A stretch of DNA of 64,000 nucleotides. It comes from Brassica napus. Lineage: Eukaryota > Streptophyta > Magnoliopsida > Brassicales > Brassicaceae. Both the position numbers and the translations under genes were made by a program. Location: assembly GCF_020379485.1 (NCBI RefSeq), contig NC_063452.1, positions 25,674,770-25,738,769 on the forward strand, given 5' to 3'. The first letter of the stretch is position 1. Each line of letters opens with the position of its first letter. Below the pieces are notes generated by a model. It saw nothing but the letters and a program-made list of their open reading frames with translations, was not told where the DNA came from and did not search any database. Positions 59,072-64,000 of the stretch are shown here, piece by piece.

Positions 59072-62000
59072 ATGGCTCCTGCTTTGAGTCGAAGCCTCTA
59101 CACGACTCCTTTGACTTCACTTCCACTCACCCCCACCCGTCTCTCTCCTCTCAGAACCGCGTTTCTCCCTCGCGCCGGCGGTGGCCTGAGAGCCGGCGTT
59201 TCATGTAGCTGGAACCTCCAGAAGAGATGCAGCCGCTTCGCCGTGAAGTGCGACGCCGCCGTGGCGGAGAAGGAGACGGCTGAGGAAGGGTCCGGCGAGA
59301 AGTTCGAGTACCAAGCCGAGGTTCGTTCCTCTTCAAAAAAGTTTCGATTTTTAATCATGGGCACTTCTCAATTTGGTGAAAGTTTGAGCCTTTCATTCGC
59401 AGGTTAGCAGATTGTTGGATTTGATTGTTCATAGCTTATACAGTCACAAGGAGGTGTTTCTCAGGGAGCTTGTAAGGTATGTTTGTGATACTAGTCGATT
59501 TGATTTGTATGTGGGCTGTTATGTATCACCGCAAACTATAGCTTATACGGTCACTTATTCAGAACTGATTGTTTTATGTTCAGTAATGCAAGTGATGCGT
59601 TGGATAAGCTGAGGTTCTTGAGTGTGACAGAGCCTGCTTTGCTTGGAGATGGTGGAGATCTTGAGATTCGAATCAAGCCTGATCCTGATAACGGCACTAT
59701 CACCATTACGTAATGAGAGAAGTCTTACTTTGTTTCTTCTTCTAAGTTTGAGTATTAACATTTAGAGAAATGATTACTTAAAGAGAGTGATGTGGATTTG
59801 CAGTGATACTGGAATTGGGATGACAAAGGAAGAGCTTATAGACTGTCTTGGAACTATTGCTCAGAGTGGCACTTCCAAATTCTTGAAGGCTCTCAAGGTT
59901 TATACTTTTTCCTCTCTCTTAAAGTTATTAGCTGGCAAATCAATCTCGATGTCTAACCTTTAGACTCATCTTTGTTCAGGAAAACAAGGACCTTGGTGCT
60001 GACAACGGTTTGATAGGACAGTTTGGTGTTGGGTTCTACTCTGCCTTCTTAGTTGCGGAAAAGGTGAAGTCATTTAGCGTCTTCTACTTACTCTAGTGGA
60101 CTTATTGTTGTCTCTGCTTTCCAGGTTGTTGTCTCCACCAAGAGCCCAAAATCTGACAAGCAGTACGTTTGGGAATCTGTAGCTGACAGTAGCTCATATG
60201 TGATCAGGGAGGAAACAGACCCTGAGAACTTTCTACGCCGTGGAACGCAAATAACTTTGTATCTAAGAGTATGTTTCTATATTCAACCCTTTTGAGATCT
60301 CTTATGGTTTATTTGACGGCATTTATTCCTGGCTGCAGGAGGATGATAAATACGAATTTGCGGAATCTACAAGAATCAAGAACCTTGTTAAGAACTATTC
60401 TCAGTTCGTTGGGTTTCCCATCTACACATGGCAGGAGAAATCAAGGACTGTAGAGGTGAGGATAGCATTTTGTGCATATGATTGCAATTAGAAAGAGTGT
60501 GCTATCATTGTTAACTCGTTGTAGGTTGAAGAGGAAGAACCAGCTAAGGAAGGAGAAGAAGAGAAAGAGGTAAAATCTTGTGTTTATTATTTTTTTTTAA
60601 TTTTTGTCTGAAACCAAACACCTTCTCCTGTTGACTGATATGACATTTTTACTTGTTTGAATCCAGGGTGAGCCTAAGAAGACGAAGAAGACTACTAAAA
60701 CTGAGAAGTACTGGGATTGGGAACTAGCCAACGAAACAAAACCGTTATGGGTGAGATGAGAGCTTTCAACGTGTGTTTTGTTCTTCGTCCTTTATAATGT
60801 TTGATATACTCACTTGGTTATTGTTTTGTCGCTGAATAGATGCGCAATTCGAAGGAAGTGTCAAAGGAGGAATACAACGAGTTTTACAAGAAGGCTTTCA
60901 ATGAGTTCTTGGATCCACTCGCTCACACACACTTCACAACCGAGGTGCTTATACTTTTTAAGTTATGCATATCGCCTAATCATTCCTGTGACTTGATGTT
61001 GCTTATCGTTTGTAACTTTTAAGGGTGAGGTTGAGTTCAGGAGCATTCTATACATCCCTGGGATGGGTCCACTTAACAATGAAGACGTTACAAACCCGAA
61101 AACAAAGAACATTCGTCTCCACGTCAAGCGTGTGTTTATCTCTGATGACTTTGATGGAGAGCTCGTGAGTCTATCTTCTCATTTTATATTAGCTGGTTCC
61201 ATTTTTTTTTTTTTTGACATGTTTCACTATCTGATTGCAGTTCCCAAGATACTTGAGCTTTGTGAAGGGTGTGGTGGACTCAAACGATCTTCCACTTAAC
61301 GTTTCACGTGAAATCCTCCAAGAAAGCAGAATCGTAAGTGATGGCCAAAGTTACTGATACAAATCTCATATGTATCATACTCATCTTTGTAATACTACTT
61401 CAGGTAAGAATCATGAGAAAGAGGCTCATTAGGAAGACTTTCGACATGATACAAGAAATCTCCGAAAGTGAAGACAAAGAGGTCTGTGTTCTTCTAATTA
61501 AAAACCCACTTTGTTCTCTTGACCTTGTTCGAAGAGAGGTTCATTTTTGTTTGGTACTAATGATTTCAGGATTACAAGAAGTTCTGGGAGAACTTTGGTA
61601 GATTCCTTAAGTTGGGTTGTATTGAAGACACTGGTAACCACAAGCGCATTACACCGTTGCTTAGATTCTACAGCTCCAAGAATGAAGAGGAACTGACGAA
61701 TTTGGATGAATACATCGAGAACATGGGTGAGAACCAAAAGGCCATCTACTACCTTGCCACTGATAGTCTGAAAAGTGCCAAGTCTGCTCCTTTCTTGGAG
61801 AAACTAATTCAAAAAGATATTGAGGTATGTGCTTCAAGATTAGTGTTGAATCTGCCTTGGTTCTTTATTCTGATTTGGTTTTCATTGGTTATAGGTTCTG
61901 TACTTGGTTGAACCAATTGATGAAGTTGCGATTCAGAATCTACAAACCTATAAAGAAAAGAAGTTCGTTGATATCAGCAAAGAAGATTTGGAACTTGGTA

Positions 62001-62882
62001 TGTCTACAGCTATTGTTAGTGTAATGAATGTGAAGTCCTTCTTTCTAACAAAGTGTGGCTCTATGTTTTTTGGCAGGTGATGAAGATGAAGTGAAGGAAA
62101 GGGAAGCTAAACAAGAATTCAATCTTCTGTGTGATTGGATAAAGCAGCAGCTTGGTGACAAAGTTGCTAAAGTCCAAGTCTCAAATCGTTTGAGCTCTTC
62201 TCCTTGTGTACTTGTCTCAGGCAAGTTTGGTTGGTCGGCGAATATGGAAAGGTTAGTTAGTACCTTTATTTAGCAGCTCTAAAAGAAGAAGCTTATTGAA
62301 ACCTAATGAAACTTAAAATGTTGGTGAAAGGTTAATGAAGGCACAAGCACTTGGAGACACTTCAAGCTTGGAGTTCATGAGAGGTAGGAGAATACTAGAG
62401 ATCAATCCTGATCATCCTATCATCAAAGACTTGAATGTAAGCTTGTCATCTCCTCTTTAAAATCTCTCGTCACTAGATGATATGTCTCTAGATAAAGCTT
62501 ATTGATTTGGTTTCTGCATATTTTGTGAAGGCTGCTTGTAAGAATGCACCTGAGAGCAGTGAAGCAACAAGAGTGGTTGATCTCTTATATGACACTGCTA
62601 TAATCTCAAGTGGTTTCACTGTAAGAAGTTTTCGGCTTTCTTGTTTTCTAAGCAGTGTTTTTTAATTTGTTTTCCTCACTTTTGATGTGTTTTGTTGAGC
62701 AGCCTGATAGCCCGGCTGAGCTGGGGAACAAGATCTATGAGATGATGGCTATGGCTGTTGGCGGAAGATGGGGACGAGTTGAAGAAGAAGAAGGAAGCTC
62801 GAATGTGAATACAAAGGATGGAGAAGCAGAAGTAATTGAACCATCTGAAGTTAGGGCAGAGAGTGATCCGTGGCAAGATTGA
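59072..62882 (+). CDS. HSP90.5: Plastid HSP90 chaperone (HSP90.5/CR88 type), 19 exons, intact
   Basis: Exons: 59072-59320, 59403-59476, 59584-59709, 59804-59897, 59980-60063, 60125-60268, 60339-60455, 60525-60569, 60667-60750, 60840-60944, 61024-61164, 61241-61333, 61404-61481, 61570-61824, 61895-61997, 62077-62251, 62331-62436, 62531-62620, 62703-62882. They sum to 780 residues, the length of the Arabidopsis protein. Residues 1-60 are a Ser/Arg-rich transit peptide. The GHKL ATPase has [17 protein letters not shown] and [11 protein letters not shown]; an acidic/Lys linker follows ([14 protein letters not shown]), then the middle domain ([15 protein letters not shown]) and the DPWQD C-terminus. 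It folds stromal proteins and aids import. All introns are GT-AG and no defect was seen. Confidence 0.97.
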
Positions 62883-62915
62883 TTTTCTTGTTTACTACAG
62901 TGAATTTTTGACAAA

Positions 62916-62921
62916 AATAAA
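62916..62921 (+). terminator. Polyadenylation signal of HSP90.5
   Basis: AATAAA 34 bases after the stop codon. Confidence 0.5.
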
Positions 62922-63441
62922 TGCTTTTGCTTTCTACTAGAACTGTCTTGTTTTGTTTGGGGGATACGACTATTATGGGCCTGGTGAAAGCCCGTTATTG
63001 GATCATGTGAACGACTCAATAATTAATCAGATAGAAAATATCTCTGTTTCTCAAAAAAATCTCAAAATAATTACCTCTCAGATATTTAATATAAGGCAAT
63101 ATGAATTTCTTGAAACATAAAAAATCAACACTCTTTTTAAAAATAATTTGAATTCCCTGCACAACTACTTATGAATTTTTTGGATTATATCCATTATTTC
63201 AAGTTTTGGATCGAATTAGAAAAGCGACTTTTGGCTTCAATTCTTAGAATGGAAAAATTTATCGAGGACCGCTTGCTCTGATTTGAACTCGTGAGACTGA
63301 GAGAGATGTAACTAAATTTGTTATAAATTATAAAAATATATATATTTGGTATAAGAAAAAGTGTCTAATTTTCTTCACTAGTGTGTGATGGTGTGATTAA
63401 AACGGTCATGGTAACCTCGTGGGAGTCTTCTCTATTGACCC
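62922..63441. other. Intergenic DNA, no gene recognised
   Basis: AT-rich, no supported ORF. Confidence 0.5.
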
Positions 63442-63443
63442 AG

Positions 63444-64000
63444 TGTTTCACTCGTTCAGACGTTCTTTTCTCACTTACCAGTAACTTTTGTTATCTCTTA
63501 TTACAAAGGGAATTCTAATGTCATATGGATTCACTTCACATTTGAGTTTATCTACTTTATATTTCTTGTTATTTAAGTTATAGATAAGTCTTTATCTCTT
63601 GAGGCTTACATATTCTTTTGTTTTATATAAACAGAGCAATTACTCAATGTCAATACAAGTTATACAGTTTACATATCAATAGTTTCTCTCTTTACACGGT
63701 ATCAGAGCAATAAAATCCTGAAACTTAGTGTTTCACTCGTTCAAACGCTCTTTTCTCCCTTACCATTAACTTTTGTTATCTTTTATTATAAAGGGAATTT
63801 TAATGTCATATGGATTCACTTCACGTTTGAGTTTATCTACTTTATATTTCTTGTTATTTAAGTTATAGATAAGTCTTTATCTCTTGAGGCTTACATATTC
63901 TTTTGTTTTATATAAACAGAACAATTACTCAATGTCAATACAAGTTATACAGTTTACAAATCAATAGTTTCTCTCTTTACATGGTATCAGAGCAATACAA
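63444..64000 (+). mobile_element. Two tandem LTR units, each with a tRNA-Met primer site
   Basis: 63444-63696 and 63729-63981 are direct repeats of 253 bases (TGTTTCACTCG...CTCTTTACA), offset 285. Each is followed by a primer site: CGGTATCAGAGC at 63697 (one base off) and TGGTATCAGAGC at 63982. Only 32 bases lie between the units. Probably a tandem-LTR product of recombination, with the interior of a Copia or TRIM element continuing past the window end. Confidence 0.75.

Noticed and set aside
59098..59364. 88-aa minus ORF opposite HSP90 exon 1
   Set aside because: Shadow of the GC-rich transit-peptide exon.
61063..61299. Separate small gene within the HSP90 region
   Set aside because: It is exon 11 of HSP90 read on into the intron.

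Overview
The window is a nuclear segment of a Brassicaceae genome, probably Brassica, Raphanus or a close relative. The evidence is 19-exon and 4-exon plant genes with GT-AG introns, close resemblance of several products to Arabidopsis proteins (plastid HSP90.5, GDSL lipase, PSRP2, RpoC1, Ycf4), and a dense nest of plant transposons. No rRNA or tRNA gene, CRISPR array or bacterial operon was seen.

Layout. 1-14546: a decayed Athila-type Ty3 retrotransposon whose integrase is split by a younger, deleted Tat-type element (4183-9472, TSD TTAGG). 14547-15557: a degraded retroelement ORF. 15531-19817 and 39156-43234: the two arms of a large inverted duplication. Each arm holds an LTR-like segment, single-copy-like DNA, a MITE and a Helitron 3' end. 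The 19.3 kb between the arms contains a plastid DNA insertion (20521-24835: ycf4, psaI, rpoC1 with its group II intron, rpoB end) and a truncated CACTA transposon carrying a captured GRF zinc-finger gene (24836-29854). It also contains a double-NAC-like pseudogene split by a 3.7 kb non-autonomous LTR element (31429-35149, TSD GTCAA) and preceded by a LINE stub, and an F-box/FBD pseudogene (37041-38620).

43235-53990 holds a retroelement remnant, a truncated PSRP2 pseudogene, a second CACTA element, an unrecognised host-gene remnant split by a compact Copia element with non-canonical TA...TA LTR ends (50215-52223, TSD ACCTC), and a foldback element rich in telomere-like words.

54055-62882 is the genic end. 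It has an intact secreted GDSL esterase/lipase gene (4 exons, 365 aa) and an intact plastid HSP90.5 gene (19 exons, 780 aa) with a heat-shock element just upstream. 63444-64000 carries two tandem LTR units, each followed by a tRNA-Met primer-binding site.

Only the GDSL lipase and HSP90 genes look fully functional. The small GRF-finger gene is intact as an ORF. Everything else is mobile, organelle-derived or broken, so the genes do not form a shared pathway. The main interest is the insertion history: several insertions can be ordered from exact target-site duplications.
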